64,000 bases of DNA from Saccharothrix sp. NRRL B-16314 (GCF_000716595.1 NZ_JNXC01000002.1:124001-188000); one strand, 5' to 3'. Positions 1 to 9,366 are shown, counted from the stretch's first letter. Notes: generated by a model from the letters alone, not told the origin. Program-made: numbers and translations.

Positions 1-264
1 GTGGATCGCAGCAATTACGGCCAGAGCATCTGGAAGCACATCCTCCGTGATCAGCTGGACGTCGACGAGCCCGCGTTCTGGTCCTGCGCGCAGGACGGCG
101 TCAAGCCCGATCGCGGGAAGCCCGAGCCACCGGCGGAGGCCCTCCCCGCCGACCTCGTGCACATGTTGATCTCGCGTGTCGGCCTGCCCGAGTCCGAGGT
201 GGCCGGGATGGGCAAGGACGAGGCGGTCGCCAGGCTGCAGAGCTACTGGACCGAGGGCAGCTGA
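1..264 (+). CDS. Hypothetical protein, possibly the 3' part of a longer gene
   Basis: An open frame begins with GTG at the first base of the window and ends at TGA 262-264, giving 87 residues. Because it touches the window edge, GTG may be an internal valine codon and the true start may lie outside. The product is hydrophilic, with an aromatic N-terminal stretch (NYGQSIWKHILRD), a Pro/Glu-rich middle and an acidic helix-like end. I see no signal peptide, membrane segment or motif I can name. The next gene starts 65 bases downstream on the same strand. Function unknown. Confidence 0.5.
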   Translation: MDRSNYGQSIWKHILRDQLDVDEPAFWSCAQDGVKPDRGKPEPPAEALPADLVHMLISRVGLPESEVAGMGKDEAVARLQSYWTEGS

Positions 265-328
265 TCGAGTGCGGAAGTCGCTCACGCGCACGAAGAAGGT
301 CGAGCGGTTGGCTTAGGGTTGGCGGCAC

Positions 329-1192
329 ATGTCTGCCACTTCCGCACACCGATCACTGGACGGGCTTTCCGTCGGCGACGCCTTGGGCGCGCAGTTCTTC
401 GTCCCCGGCCGCTCCCGCTCCGACCTCGCCGCCGGTAGGCCGCCCGCCGGGCCGTGGCCCTGGACGGACGACACCGAGATGGCCTGTCTGCTGCTGGCCG
501 AACTGCACGAGCACGGCCGGGTCGACCAGGACCGGTTGGCTGCCTCGTTCGCCGAGCACTGCGAGCCCTACCGGGGGTACGGGCCCGGGGCGGTGGTGGT
601 GTTGCACCGGATCCGGGACGGGGTGCCTTGGCGGGAGGCCGCGACGACGGCCTACCGGGGTGAGGGGTCCTGTGGCAACGGGGCGGCGATGCGGGTGGCC
701 CCGCTCGGCGCGTTCTTCGCCGACGACCTCGACGCCGTGGTGACGCAGGCCGTCCTGTCGGCCGAGGTGACGCACCTGCACCCCGAGGGCGTCGCGGGAG
801 CGGTGGCCGTGGCGGTTGCGGCGGCGGTGCCGGGGCCCGATCTGCTGGACGCGGTGTTGGACCACCTGGGTGACACCCAGGTGCGCCGCGGTGTGGTGGA
901 CGCCCGCCGGCTGCTCGGGCGTTCCACGGCCGAGGCCGCGTACGAGTTGGGCAACGGCTCCCACTCGACCGCCCAGGACACCGTCCCGTTCGCCCTCTGG
1001 GCTGCCGCCACGCACGCCGACGACTACCGGGCCGCCATCGTGGCCTGCGTCGAAGCGGGCGGTGACATGGACACGACCGCCGCGATGGTCGGCGGCATCG
1101 TCGCCTGCCGCGCGGACGTTCCGGCCGACTGGCAGGCCCTCCGCGAACCACTGCCGCCGGACCTGCGGACCGGTTCGCCCCTGACGTTCTAG
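329..1192 (+). CDS. ADP-ribosylglycohydrolase family protein
   Basis: The 287-residue product has the ADP-ribosyl-[dinitrogen reductase] hydrolase / ARH fold signature: GDALGAQFF near residues 16-24, the metal ligand motif TDDTE at 46-50, GNGAAMR in the middle and GGDMDTTAAMVGG near the C-terminus. These Asp/Thr/Glu residues bind the two magnesium ions of the family. Members remove ADP-ribose from proteins or from O-acetyl-ADP-ribose; the substrate here cannot be read from sequence. The length is normal for a single-domain member. The ATG start puts the first conserved motif at the usual distance from the N-terminus. No neighbouring ADP-ribosyltransferase is seen in the window, so it may act alone. 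Confidence 0.88.
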   Translation: MSATSAHRSLDGLSVGDALGAQFFVPGRSRSDLAAGRPPAGPWPWTDDTEMACLLLAELHEHGRVDQDRLAASFAEHCEPYRGYGPGAVVVLHRIRDGVPWREAATTAYRGEGSCGNGAAMRVAPLGAFFADDLDAVVTQAVLSAEVTHLHPEGVAGAVAVAVAAAVPGPDLLDAVLDHLGDTQVRRGVVDARRLLGRSTAEAAYELGNGSHSTAQDTVPFALWAAATHADDYRAAIVACVEAGGDMDTTAAMVGGIVACRADVPADWQALREPLPPDLRTGSPLTF

Positions 1193-1294
1193 ACCACCAC
1201 CGGTCTGCACGAGACCTCCACCGGATCTCCACGCGAAACCGGCGCGGGGCCGTCCATGCTGGAACGGGGACAGCGCGGACGGGAAGGTCTGATC

Positions 1295-2038
1295 GTGGGC
1301 GGCTTCAGCTGGTGGGTGCGGGAGTTCGAGGCGGAGGCGCGGCGGCGGTCGGAGGTCGGTGATCCGGATTTCACGCAGTCCGCACGACTCCACCCCGCGG
1401 TCGTCAAGAGCGTGCAGCGGTTCCAGGTCGGGGAGGCCGGTGACGGCGCGAACCTGATCGCGAAGGCCGCGGCTGCGGGCGACGGCGACTACAAGAAGGT
1501 CGTGCGGCTGTTCGTCGGAGAGGAGCAGAACCACGCTCGGCTGCTCGAACTGCTGTTGACCTCGGCCGGCGCCCCGACGATCGCGAGCCACTGGTCCGAC
1601 GTGGTGTTCGTCAAGCTCCGGCGGGCGCTGGGGCTCCGCCTGGAGCTGATGGTCCTGCTGATCGCCGAGGTCGTCGCCCTCCGCTACTACCGGGCGCTCC
1701 GCGACGGCACCCGCGATCCGCTCACCACCGAGGTGGCGGGCCGAATCCTCGCGGACGAGCAGCGGCACGTCCCGTTCCACTGCGACCGGCTGCGGGACGC
1801 TTTCGCCGGGTGGCCCCGTCCGGCGAAAGCGGCCACGACGGCGATCTGGTGGCTGCTGCTCTGCGGCGCCGTGGTCACGGTCGCGTGGGACCACGGTCCC
1901 GCGTTGCGCCACCTCGGGGTGACGCGACGCGGTTTCGCCGTGGACGTCGCCGGCCTGTTCCGGACCGCCCTGACCGGGGTACGAGCAGGTCAGGACCGCC
2001 GGAACAGCTTGTTGCCCAGCCACACGAGCGGGTCGTAG
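1295..2038 (+). CDS. Ferritin-like domain protein (putative diiron carboxylate helix bundle)
   Basis: A helical protein of about 247 residues with two ferritin-type iron motifs: VGEEQNHARLL in the first half and ILADEQRHVPFH in the second, each supplying Glu and His ligands. This fits a four-helix diiron protein, but the substrate or storage role is unknown. I chose GTG 1295 because GGGAAGG (1281-1287) lies seven bases upstream; an in-frame ATG at 1256 would add 13 residues with no clear ribosome binding site. The 3' end overlaps the end of the convergent sdhB gene by 49 bases, so the last 16 codons are read on both strands. A hydrophobic stretch (AIWWLLLCGAVVTVAW) suggests membrane contact. 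Confidence 0.7.
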   Translation: MGGFSWWVREFEAEARRRSEVGDPDFTQSARLHPAVVKSVQRFQVGEAGDGANLIAKAAAAGDGDYKKVVRLFVGEEQNHARLLELLLTSAGAPTIASHWSDVVFVKLRRALGLRLELMVLLIAEVVALRYYRALRDGTRDPLTTEVAGRILADEQRHVPFHCDRLRDAFAGWPRPAKAATTAIWWLLLCGAVVTVAWDHGPALRHLGVTRRGFAVDVAGLFRTALTGVRAGQDRRNSLLPSHTSGS

Positions 2039-2739
2039 CGCTGGTCGGCCACCCGTTCCTTCATCGGGATCAGCGCGTTGTCGGTGATCTTGATGTGCTC
2101 CGGGCACACGTCCGTGCAGCACTTGGTGATGTTGCACAGCCCCAACCCGTGGGACGACTGCACCTCGCCGACCCGGTCCGCCTCGTCCAGCGGGTGCATC
2201 TCCAGCTCCGCGACCCGCATCAGGAACCGCGGTCCGGCGAACGACTCTTTGTTCTCCTCGTGGTCGCGGATGACGTGGCAGGTGTTGTTGCACAGGAAGC
2301 ACTCGATGCACTTGCGGAACTCCTGCGAGCGCTCCACGTCGACCTGCTGCATCCGGTACTCCCCCGGACCGACACCGGCCGGCGGCCTGAACGACGGGAT
2401 CTCGCGCGCCTTCCGGTAGTTGTACGACACGTCCGTCACCAGGTCGCGGATCACCGGGAACGTGCGCATCGGCGTCACGGTCACCGTCTCGTCCTCCGCG
2501 AACACCGACATCCGCGTCATGCACAGCAGTCGCGGCTTGCCGTTGATCTCCGCCGAGCACGACCCGCACTTGCCCGCCTTGCAGTTCCACCGCACGGCGA
2601 GGTCCGGCGTCTGGGTCGCCTGCAACCGGTGGATCACGTCGAGCACGACTTCGCCCTCGTTCACCTCGACGGTGAAGTCCTCGAGCCCGCCGCCCTGGTC
2701 CGAGCCGCGCCACACCCGGAAGTGCCCCTGGTACCCCAT
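1990..2739 (-). CDS. sdhB: Succinate dehydrogenase / fumarate reductase iron-sulfur subunit (Sdh1 type)
   Basis: This 249-residue subunit passes electrons from the flavoprotein to the membrane anchor. The N-terminal plant-type ferredoxin domain shows the [2Fe-2S] motif CKAGKCGSC and a later Cys in RLLCMT. The C-terminal domain has the [4Fe-4S]/[3Fe-4S] motifs CIECFLCNNTC and CNITKCCTDVCPEHI. Its start is one base after the stop of the flavoprotein gene, so the operon order is membrane anchor, flavoprotein, iron-sulfur subunit. The same order is found in the mycobacterial Sdh1 locus (Rv0249c-Rv0247c). The direction of the reaction (succinate oxidation or fumarate reduction) cannot be decided from sequence. 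Confidence 0.95.
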   Translation of the reverse strand: MGYQGHFRVWRGSDQGGGLEDFTVEVNEGEVVLDVIHRLQATQTPDLAVRWNCKAGKCGSCSAEINGKPRLLCMTRMSVFAEDETVTVTPMRTFPVIRDLVTDVSYNYRKAREIPSFRPPAGVGPGEYRMQQVDVERSQEFRKCIECFLCNNTCHVIRDHEENKESFAGPRFLMRVAELEMHPLDEADRVGEVQSSHGLGLCNITKCCTDVCPEHIKITDNALIPMKERVADQRYDPLVWLGNKLFRRS

Positions 2740-2740
2740 G

Positions 2741-4618
2741 TCACCCCTCCAGCTCGTCCGCGGCCAGGTACTTCTGCAACTCGCTGTGCTCGAACAACGC
2801 CAGCAGGTCCGGCCGGATCGGGATCTGCGGTTCCTCCACGACGTCGACGGCCGAGTCGGAGAGCGTGCACACCAACAACTTCCGCCGCCAGTCCGGGTCC
2901 ATGCCCGGGAAGTCGTCGCGTGTGTGGCCGCCGCGGCTCTCGGTGCGCAGCAGCGCGGCCCGCGCCACGCATTCGCTGACCACGAGCATGTTCCGCAGGT
3001 CCAGCGCGAGGTGCCAGCCCGGGTTGAACTGCCGGTGCCCTTCGACCACCAACGTCGCGGCCCGCCGCTTCAGCTCGTCCAGCCGCTTGATCGCCTGGTC
3101 CATCTCGTCCGCCTTGCGGATGATGCCGACCAGGTCGTTCATCACCTGCTGCAGCTCCATGTGCAGCGTGTACGGGTTCTCGCCGCCTCCCGAGGAACCG
3201 GAGAACGGCGCCACGGCCACCCGTTCCGCCTCGGCCACGGCGTCGTCCGAGCACACCGGCCGGGCCGAAAGCCCTGCCACGTAGGAAGAAGCGCCCGCAC
3301 CCGCCCGGCGCCCGAACACGAGCAGGTCGGACAACGAGTTGCCGCCCAGCCGGTTCGAGCCGTGCATCCCGCCGGACACCTCACCGGCCGCGAACAGCCC
3401 CGGCACCGACGACGAGCCCGTGTCCGGCTCGACCTGCACGCCGCCCATCACGTAGTGGCACGTCGGCCCGACTTCCATCGGCTGCGCGGTGATGTCGACG
3501 TCCGCCAGCTCCTTGAACTGGTGGTGCATCGACGGCAGCCGCCGCATGATCTCCTCGGCGGGCAGGCGCGTCGACACGTCCAGGAACACGCCGCCGTGCT
3601 CCGACCCGCGCCCCGCCTTCACCTCGGAGTTGATGGCTCGGGCGACCTCGTCGCGCGGCAGCAGCTCCGGTGGCCGCCGGTTCCCGCCCGGGTCGGCGTA
3701 CCAGCGGTCCGCCTCGGCCTCGTTGTCGGCGTACTTGTCCTTGAACACCTCGGGGATGTAGTCGAACATGAACCGCTTGCCGTCGGAGTTGCGCAGCACG
3801 CCGCCGTCTCCGCGGACCGACTCGGTGACCAGGATCCCCTTCACCGACGGCGGCCAGACCATGCCGGTGGGGTGGAACTGGACGAACTCCATGTTGATCA
3901 GCGACGCGCCGGCCCGCAACGCCAGGGCGTGACCGTCGCCGGTGTACTCCCACGAGTTCGACGTCACCTTGAACGACTTGCCGATACCGCCGGTCGCGAG
4001 CACCACGGCGGGCGCCTCGAACAGCACGAACCGGCCGGACTCGCGCCAGTAGCCGAACGCGCCGGCCACCCGGCCGTCGTCCAGGACGAGGTCGGTGACG
4101 GTGAACTCCTGGAACACCTTCAGCCGCGACTCGTAGTCACCCGTCTCGGCGAAGTCGTCCTGCTGGAGCGACACGACCTTCTGCTGGAGGCTGCGGATCA
4201 GCTCGAGGCCGGTGCGGTCGCCCACGTGGGCCAACCGCGGGTACTCGTGGCCACCGAAGTTGCGCTGGCTGATCCGGCCGTCCCCGGTGCGGTCGAACAG
4301 CGCGCCGTACGTCTCCAGCTCCCACACCCGGTCAGGGGCCTCCTTGGCGTGCAGCTCGGCCATCCGCCAGTTGTTGAGGAACTTCCCGCCGCGCATGGTG
4401 TCCCGGAAGTGCACCTGCCAGTTGTCGTTCGAGTTCACGTTGCCCATGGCCGCGGCGATGCCGCCCTCGGCCATCACCGTGTGCGCCTTGCCGAACAACG
4501 ACTTGCAGAGGACCGCCGTGCGCATCCCGTGTTCCCTGGCCTCGATCGCGGCACGCAGACCAGCACCGCCGGCACCGATCACGAGCACGTCGAACGAATG
4601 CCGCTCCACCTCGGGCAA
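2741..4618 (-). CDS. sdhA: Succinate dehydrogenase / fumarate reductase flavoprotein subunit (Sdh1 type)
   Basis: The 625-residue flavoprotein oxidises succinate or reduces fumarate on the cytoplasmic face. It begins with the FAD-binding loop VIGAGGAGLRAAIEA. Next comes AHTVMAEGGIAAAMGN, whose His is the expected covalent FAD attachment site. The HPTG substrate motif follows near residue 250 and GSNRLGGNSLSDLLVFGRRAG near residue 420, and the protein ends with the usual C-terminal helical domain. It sits nine bases after the anchor gene and one base before sdhB, so the three are surely one transcript. Length and motifs match the actinobacterial Sdh1 branch. Nothing looks broken. Confidence 0.96.
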   Translation of the reverse strand: MPEVERHSFDVLVIGAGGAGLRAAIEAREHGMRTAVLCKSLFGKAHTVMAEGGIAAAMGNVNSNDNWQVHFRDTMRGGKFLNNWRMAELHAKEAPDRVWELETYGALFDRTGDGRISQRNFGGHEYPRLAHVGDRTGLELIRSLQQKVVSLQQDDFAETGDYESRLKVFQEFTVTDLVLDDGRVAGAFGYWRESGRFVLFEAPAVVLATGGIGKSFKVTSNSWEYTGDGHALALRAGASLINMEFVQFHPTGMVWPPSVKGILVTESVRGDGGVLRNSDGKRFMFDYIPEVFKDKYADNEAEADRWYADPGGNRRPPELLPRDEVARAINSEVKAGRGSEHGGVFLDVSTRLPAEEIMRRLPSMHHQFKELADVDITAQPMEVGPTCHYVMGGVQVEPDTGSSSVPGLFAAGEVSGGMHGSNRLGGNSLSDLLVFGRRAGAGASSYVAGLSARPVCSDDAVAEAERVAVAPFSGSSGGGENPYTLHMELQQVMNDLVGIIRKADEMDQAIKRLDELKRRAATLVVEGHRQFNPGWHLALDLRNMLVVSECVARAALLRTESRGGHTRDDFPGMDPDWRRKLLVCTLSDSAVDVVEEPQIPIRPDLLALFEHSELQKYLAADELEG

Positions 4619-4627
4619 GACAACTCC

Positions 4628-5389
4628 CTAGTTGACGAATCGGAGGTCGGAGATCGTCCCGGAGGCGACCAGCGCGACGTAGAGGTCGGTGAGGCAGACG
4701 AAGATCAGCGAGGCCCACGCCAGCTGCATGTGCTTGGCGTTGAGCTTGGAGATCCGCGTCCACGCCCAGTACCGGACCGGGTGCTTGGAGAAGTGCTTCA
4801 ACCGCCCGCCCGCGATGTGCCGGCACGAGTGGCACGACAGCGTGTACGCGCCGAGCAGCCCGACGTTCACCAGCAGCACGACGTTGCCCAGGCCGATGCC
4901 CGTGCTGAACGCGAAGGCCGTGTCGTAGATGTTGATCAGCAGCAGGAACGACGCCGCGTAGAAGAAGTAGCGGTGCAGGTTCTGCGCGATCAGCGGGAAG
5001 CGGGTCTCACCGGTGTACTTGGCGTGCGGCTCGGCCACCGCGCACGCGGGCGGGGACAGCCACGCCGCCCGGTAGTACGCCTTGCGGTAGTAGTAGCAGG
5101 TCACCCGGAAGCCGAGCAGGAACGGGATGATGATCACCGGTGGGGTGAGGAACCCGGGCAGCTCGGGCAGGATCCGGCCGAAGTGCGCCGCGTTCGGCAG
5201 GCACTCCTCGGTCAGGCAGGGCGAGTACATCGGCGTCAGGTAGCGGTACTCGTCCACCCAGTAGTGGTCGCCCATGAAGGTCCGCACGGCCGCGTAGATC
5301 GAAATCAGGAGCAGGCCCACGAACGTCGTCAGCGGGGGTAGCCACCACCGGTCCGTCCGCAACGTGCGCTGGGCGATCTGCGCCCTCAT
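4628..5389 (-). CDS. Succinate dehydrogenase membrane anchor subunit (Sdh1 / Rv0249c-like)
   Basis: A 253-residue polytopic protein with about five hydrophobic segments (around residues 20-40, 85-105, 140-165, 175-195 and 220-245). It is first in the sdh operon and should anchor SdhA and SdhB and carry the quinone/haem site. Histidines in hydrophilic turns (SCHSCRHIAGG, LIAQNLHRYFFYAAS) are candidate haem ligands. One loop has two Cys (YSPCLTEECLP), as in the mycobacterial relative. The family is unlike classical SdhC/SdhD and is recognised mainly by gene order and by its N-terminal RTDRWWLPPL segment. ATG 5389 is the only sensible start. Confidence 0.85.
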   Translation of the reverse strand: MRAQIAQRTLRTDRWWLPPLTTFVGLLLISIYAAVRTFMGDHYWVDEYRYLTPMYSPCLTEECLPNAAHFGRILPELPGFLTPPVIIIPFLLGFRVTCYYYRKAYYRAAWLSPPACAVAEPHAKYTGETRFPLIAQNLHRYFFYAASFLLLINIYDTAFAFSTGIGLGNVVLLVNVGLLGAYTLSCHSCRHIAGGRLKHFSKHPVRYWAWTRISKLNAKHMQLAWASLIFVCLTDLYVALVASGTISDLRFVN

Positions 5390-5482
5390 ACCTCACCTCG
5401 TTCCACTTCGCTGTGGCGTGGGGAATGCTGTGGTGCGAGACACATTGTGGCGTGTGACACAGTGCCGGGCCGGAAAAGGGAG

Positions 5483-5510
5483 CGGCCCCCGCGTGGTCAC
5501 GCGGGGGCCG
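5483..5510 (-). terminator. Hairpin terminator downstream of the small gene at 5523-5819
   Basis: CGGCCCCCGCGTG at 5483-5495 pairs with CACGCGGGGGCCG at 5498-5510, a 13-base perfect repeat with almost no spacer. The outer pairs form the stem and the central bases open as a short loop. There is no T-tract, as is common in actinomycetes. It lies 13 bases after the stop of the minus-strand gene and upstream of the sdh operon, so it probably insulates the two transcripts. Confidence 0.7.
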
Positions 5511-5522
5511 GCCGGGATTCGT

Positions 5523-5819
5523 TCAGGTGCGTTGACTGCGGTAGCCGCCGAGTCCTTCGTCGTCCGCGTCGCTCCACAGCTTCGGGTCGTAGGGCGTGTC
5601 GGGCACGACGACCACCTCCCGTTCCACCCGGGGTGCTTCCCGTTGTCGGGGCGCGCTCTCCAGGTCGAGCAGCTCGGTCGCGTCGATGTCCAGGCGTTCG
5701 ACGTCGTTGGCCAGCCTCTGCACCGCGGCCACGTCGCCGTACCGCGCGCGCAGGCCACCGACGCAGTGGCGCAACTGGCCTAGCGCCCGGCGCAGCTCCA
5801 CGATCTCGGAGGACGTCAT
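5523..5819 (-). CDS. Conserved hypothetical protein, 98 residues
   Basis: The start ATG at 5817-5819 is fixed by a strong GGAGGT ribosome binding site six bases upstream; longer in-frame starts toward 6068 would run into the edd promoter region. The N-terminal half is a charged, Leu-rich amphipathic helix (EIVELRRALGQLRHCVGGL) that could form a coiled coil. The C-terminal half is acidic and carries DTPYDPKLWSDADDEG. No enzyme motif is visible. It is transcribed divergently from edd, so the two may share regulatory DNA in 5820-6045. I do not recognise the family and assign no function. Confidence 0.7.
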   Translation of the reverse strand: MTSSEIVELRRALGQLRHCVGGLRARYGDVAAVQRLANDVERLDIDATELLDLESAPRQREAPRVEREVVVVPDTPYDPKLWSDADDEGLGGYRSQRT

Positions 5820-6045
5820 GGTCAGCACCTCCCTCGGGTCCGGTCCGTGTGCCGACTCTGCCAAGTGGAGAGCGCTGTGACAAGAACCACAGCCGCCTCG
5901 GTCGTGTCTCATGATCTGAATCGTTTTTGTGACGATCATGTCTCGTGACATAGTGTGCGAGCTGTCACGTCCGTCCGTGCGACGCCAGCGCTGTCGTCCA
6001 CCGGGCCCACCACGGCCCGTGATCACCACCGGAGACAGCGAACCC

Positions 6046-7911
6046 ATGAGCGTGCATCCCGTCGTCACCGAAGTGACGGCTCGAATCGCCGCCCGCAGCG
6101 CCGCCGGCCGGTCCGCCTACCTCGAACGCATCGCCCAGGCCCAGCAGGAGGGCCCGGCCCGTCGCGACATGGCGTGCAGCAACCTCGCGCACGGCTTCGC
6201 CGGGATCACGGGCGGTGACAAAGACCTCCTCCGCGCGCTGCGTCGCCCGAACGTGGCGATCGTGTCCGCGTACAACGACATGCTGTCCGCCCACCAGCCC
6301 ATGCACGAGTACCCCGCGTGGATCAAGGACGCGGCACGCGCCGTCGGCGGCGTGGCCCAGTTCGCGGGCGGCGTGCCCGCGATGTGCGACGGCATCACGC
6401 AGGGCCGCGCGGGCATGGAGCTGTCGCTGTTCAGCCGCGAGGTCATCGCGATGGCCACCGCGATCGCGCTGTCGCACGAGATGTTCGACTCGGCGCTGCT
6501 GCTGGGCGTGTGCGACAAGATCACCCCCGGCCTGCTGATCGGCGCGCTGTCGTTCGGGCACCTGCCCGCGATCCTGGTGCCCGCCGGTCCGATGAACTCC
6601 GGCCTGCCGAACTCGGAGAAGGCCCGGGTGCGGCAGCTGTTCGCGGAGAACAAGGCGTCCCGCGAGGACCTGCTGGAGGCCGAGGCGCAGTCCTACCACA
6701 GCCCCGGGACCTGCACGTTCTACGGCACGGCCAACTCGAACCAGCTCGTCGTCGAGGTCATGGGCCTGCACCTGCCCGGCGCGAGCTTCGTGCCGCCGGG
6801 TACCAAGCTGCGCAAGGCGTTGACCGAAGAGGCCGCGCGGCGGGCGGTGGAGATCAGCCGGGGCGAGGAGTACACCCCGATCGGGCACGTGGTGGACGTG
6901 AAGTCGGTCGTCAACGGCGTGATCGCGCTGCTGGCCACCGGCGGCTCGACCAACCACACGATGCACCTGGTGGCCATCGCTTCGGCCGCGGGCATCGAGC
7001 TGAACTGGGACGACTTCGCCGAGCTGTCCTCGGTGGTGCCGCTGCTGGCCCGCGTCTACCCGAACGGCTCGGCGGACATCAACCACTTCCAGGCGGCGGG
7101 TGGCGTGTCCTACCTGGTCTCGACGCTGCTGGACGCCGGCCTGCTGCACCGCGACGTGCAGACCGTGGCCGGGCCCGGCCTGGACCGCTACCGGCAGGAG
7201 CCGGTGCTGGTCGAGGGCGTGCTGATGTGGCGTCCCGGACCGCCGCACTCGCTGGACACCGACGTGCTGCGGTCCGCGTCGGAGCCGTTCGCGGCCGACG
7301 GCGGTCTGCGCATGCTGTCCGGCAACCTCGGCCGGGCGGTGATCAAGGTGTCGGCGGTCAAGCCGGAGCACCGGATCGTCGAGGCGCCCGCGCGGGTGTT
7401 CACGTCGCAGGAGGCGTTCAGCACCGCGTTCAAGGCGGGCGAGCTGGAGCGGGACGTGGTGGTCGTGGTGCGGCAGCAGGGGCCGCAGGCGAACGGGATG
7501 CCGGAGCTGCACAAGCTCATCCCGGCGCTGGGCGTGCTGATGGACCGCGGGTACAAGGTCGCGCTGGTCACCGACGGCCGGATGTCCGGCGCGTCGGGCA
7601 AGGTCCCGGCGGCCATCCAGGTCACCCCGGAGGCGGCCGTCGGCGGACCGCTGGCGCGGGTGCGGGACGGTGACGTGCTGCGGATCGACGCGGAGACCGG
7701 CACGCTCGAGGTGTTCGTGGACCCTGCGGAGCTCGCCGACCGCGAGCTGGTGGACTTCCCGCCGGACGCGCAGGCGTGGACCGGCACCGGCCGGGAGCTG
7801 TTCGCCGCGTTGCGCCGGGCGATCGGGCCCGCCGACCGGGGCGCGAGCGTGTTCGGACCGATCGCGGCCTCGCACTTCGAGGGCCAGTTCAACCAGGAGG
7901 TTTCCCGGTGA
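6046..7911 (+). CDS. edd: 6-phosphogluconate dehydratase (Entner-Doudoroff)
   Basis: The 621-residue enzyme dehydrates 6-phosphogluconate to 2-keto-3-deoxy-6-phosphogluconate. It belongs to the IlvD/Edd family of iron-sulfur dehydratases. Conserved stretches include [67 protein letters not shown] and [12 protein letters not shown]. The cluster cysteines lie in AMCDG, GVCDK and GTCTFYG. Edd rather than IlvD is supported by length and by the overlapping KDPG aldolase gene. ATG 6046 is preceded by GGAG at 6031 and gives the usual N-terminus; the frame stays open upstream to 5929 but that part lacks similarity. The stop overlaps the eda start as GTGA, implying translational coupling. Confidence 0.94.
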   Translation: MSVHPVVTEVTARIAARSAAGRSAYLERIAQAQQEGPARRDMACSNLAHGFAGITGGDKDLLRALRRPNVAIVSAYNDMLSAHQPMHEYPAWIKDAARAVGGVAQFAGGVPAMCDGITQGRAGMELSLFSREVIAMATAIALSHEMFDSALLLGVCDKITPGLLIGALSFGHLPAILVPAGPMNSGLPNSEKARVRQLFAENKASREDLLEAEAQSYHSPGTCTFYGTANSNQLVVEVMGLHLPGASFVPPGTKLRKALTEEAARRAVEISRGEEYTPIGHVVDVKSVVNGVIALLATGGSTNHTMHLVAIASAAGIELNWDDFAELSSVVPLLARVYPNGSADINHFQAAGGVSYLVSTLLDAGLLHRDVQTVAGPGLDRYRQEPVLVEGVLMWRPGPPHSLDTDVLRSASEPFAADGGLRMLSGNLGRAVIKVSAVKPEHRIVEAPARVFTSQEAFSTAFKAGELERDVVVVVRQQGPQANGMPELHKLIPALGVLMDRGYKVALVTDGRMSGASGKVPAAIQVTPEAAVGGPLARVRDGDVLRIDAETGTLEVFVDPAELADRELVDFPPDAQAWTGTGRELFAALRRAIGPADRGASVFGPIAASHFEGQFNQEVSR

Positions 7912-8546
7912 CCACCACCCCAGCCCACGCCACGGCGGCGGACCTGCTGGCGCTGTCGCCCGTCATCCCGGTCGTCGTCGTGGACGACGCCGAGCACGCC
8001 GTGCCGCTGGCGCAGGCGTTGCTGCGCGGTGGTGTGCGGGTGATCGAGCTGACCCTGCGCACGCCCGCCGCCCTGGCCGCGATCGAGCGGGTCGCGGCGG
8101 AGGTGCCGGGCATCGTGATCGGCGCGGGCACCGTGACCACGCCGGAGCACGCCGAGCAGGCGGCGAAGGCCGGAGCGGCGTTCCTCGTGACGCCGGGGTC
8201 GACGGACCGCGTGCTGGACGCGGCCGAGGACACCGGGCTACCGTTCCTGCCGGGTGTGGCGACCGTGTCCGAGGCGATGCGGCTGGTCGAGCGCGGGCTG
8301 ACGTCGCTCAAGTTCTTCCCGGCCGAGGCCGCGGGCGGGGTGGACTACCTGAAGTCCATCGGCGGTCCGCTGCCCGGCCTGCGGTTCTGCCCGACCGGTG
8401 GCATCACGCCGGAGAGCGCGCCGCGCTACCTGGCGTTGCCGAACGTCGGGTGCGTCGGCGGGTCGTGGCTGGCGCCGAAGGACGCGCTGGCCTCGGGTGA
8501 CTTCGCGCGGATCGAGGAACTGGCCCGCGCCGCCGCTGCCCTCTGA
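7908..8546 (+). CDS. eda: 2-keto-3-deoxy-6-phosphogluconate aldolase
   Basis: The 212-residue aldolase cleaves KDPG to pyruvate and glyceraldehyde-3-phosphate, completing the Entner-Doudoroff route started by the preceding gene. The catalytic Glu is E47 in VIELTLRTP and the Schiff-base Lys is K135 in [13 protein letters not shown] and PTGGI shape the phosphate site. Start GTG 7908 overlaps the edd stop by four bases and follows AGGAGG at 7895-7900. A short TIM-barrel protein of this length is normal. The hairpin at 8560-8587 ends the operon. Confidence 0.95.
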   Translation: MTTTPAHATAADLLALSPVIPVVVVDDAEHAVPLAQALLRGGVRVIELTLRTPAALAAIERVAAEVPGIVIGAGTVTTPEHAEQAAKAGAAFLVTPGSTDRVLDAAEDTGLPFLPGVATVSEAMRLVERGLTSLKFFPAEAAGGVDYLKSIGGPLPGLRFCPTGGITPESAPRYLALPNVGCVGGSWLAPKDALASGDFARIEELARAAAAL

Positions 8547-8559
8547 CGTTCCGGCTGTC

Positions 8560-8587
8560 GGGCGCCTCCCTTCCCGGGGAGGCGCCC
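8560..8587 (+). terminator. Terminator of the edd-eda operon
   Basis: GGGCGCCTCCC (8560-8570) is followed by a six-base loop and the exact complement GGGAGGCGCCC (8577-8587). It begins 13 bases after the eda stop. There is no T-run; a strong GC stem alone is typical for this GC content. Confidence 0.8.
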
Positions 8588-8673
8588 CGCTTCGTACTCT
8601 CGCCCCCTGATCCCTGCCCACGCGGACTGCGGCGATAGCGTTGGGGCGTTCACTTCGGGGGAGGTAGTGAGGG

Positions 8674-9366
8674 ATGAGCGCGCGACGAACCACCGTGGTC
8701 GCCGAACCGCACGGCCAGGTGGCGCTGGTGTCGGTCGGGTTCCCGCTGGTGGGTGCGGGCGTGGTGTGGGGCTTGAAGTCCGTCGCCGGTTGGGTGGCCG
8801 ACCTGTCCTGGGCGCCGATGCAGGGGCCGTTCCGGTTGGTGGCGTCCATTCCGGAGCCTTGGGCGACGATCGGGTCGGTGGCCTTGGGCGCTGTGCTCGG
8901 GCTGGTGGTGGCCGGCATCGCGGCGCACGAGCGGCTCGTGGTCGAGGTGTTCAACGAGGGCGTCGAGCTGTTGCGGGGCGGCAAGCACAAGAGCTTCGAC
9001 CGGACGCTGGTGTCCGGGGCGTTCCTGGACGGCAAGAAGCTCGTGCTGCTCGGGGTGGACACCGGTGAGCTGGCCCGGGAGAGCCACGACCTGAAGCCGA
9101 CGGACCTGGCGGACGCGTTCCAGTCGCACGGGTACCAGTGGTTGGAAGGCGGCGACCCGTACCGGGACGACTACCGGCGCTGGGTCGACGGGACGCCCGG
9201 GTTGCCGGCGGGAGCGAACGCGTTGTTGAAGGTGCGGGCCGAGGCGTTGCGCAAGAGCGACAGCACGGACGCGGCCGACCTGCGCGACGAGCTGAGCCGA
9301 CTCGGCGTCGTGGTCCGCGAGGAGAAGAAGCGCCAGTACTGGCGCTTGGCCCGCCAACTCCCCTGA
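8674..9366 (+). CDS. Membrane protein of unknown function, resembling YqeB-type proteins
   Basis: A 230-residue protein with two hydrophobic segments near the N-terminus (about residues 17-38 and 64-84) and a soluble C-terminal part of about 145 residues. The latter contains SGAFLDGKKLVLLGVDTGELARES and the tryptophan-rich GYQWLEGGDPYRDDYRRWVDG. The arrangement recalls YqeB-like proteins of Bacillus and actinomycetes, but I recognise it only loosely. The start ATG 8674 has GGAGG-like sequence (gggggaggt, about 8658-8666) upstream. It is monocistronic, between the edd-eda terminator and a repeat-rich spacer. No catalytic residues can be pointed out. Confidence 0.65.
   Translation: MSARRTTVVAEPHGQVALVSVGFPLVGAGVVWGLKSVAGWVADLSWAPMQGPFRLVASIPEPWATIGSVALGAVLGLVVAGIAAHERLVVEVFNEGVELLRGGKHKSFDRTLVSGAFLDGKKLVLLGVDTGELARESHDLKPTDLADAFQSHGYQWLEGGDPYRDDYRRWVDGTPGLPAGANALLKVRAEALRKSDSTDAADLRDELSRLGVVVREEKKRQYWRLARQLP

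Noticed and set aside
353..2713. Long minus-strand open frame over the ADP-ribosylglycohydrolase and ferritin-like genes
   Set aside because: Arg/Gly/Pro-rich product without motifs; typical GC-driven shadow of real genes with clear families.
2420..5341. 973-codon plus-strand frame opposite the sdh operon
   Set aside because: Lies antisense to three recognised subunits; composition is Arg/His/Val-rich with no domain.
6046..7911. Dihydroxy-acid dehydratase (IlvD)
   Set aside because: Overlapping eda gene, length and conserved blocks favour Edd.
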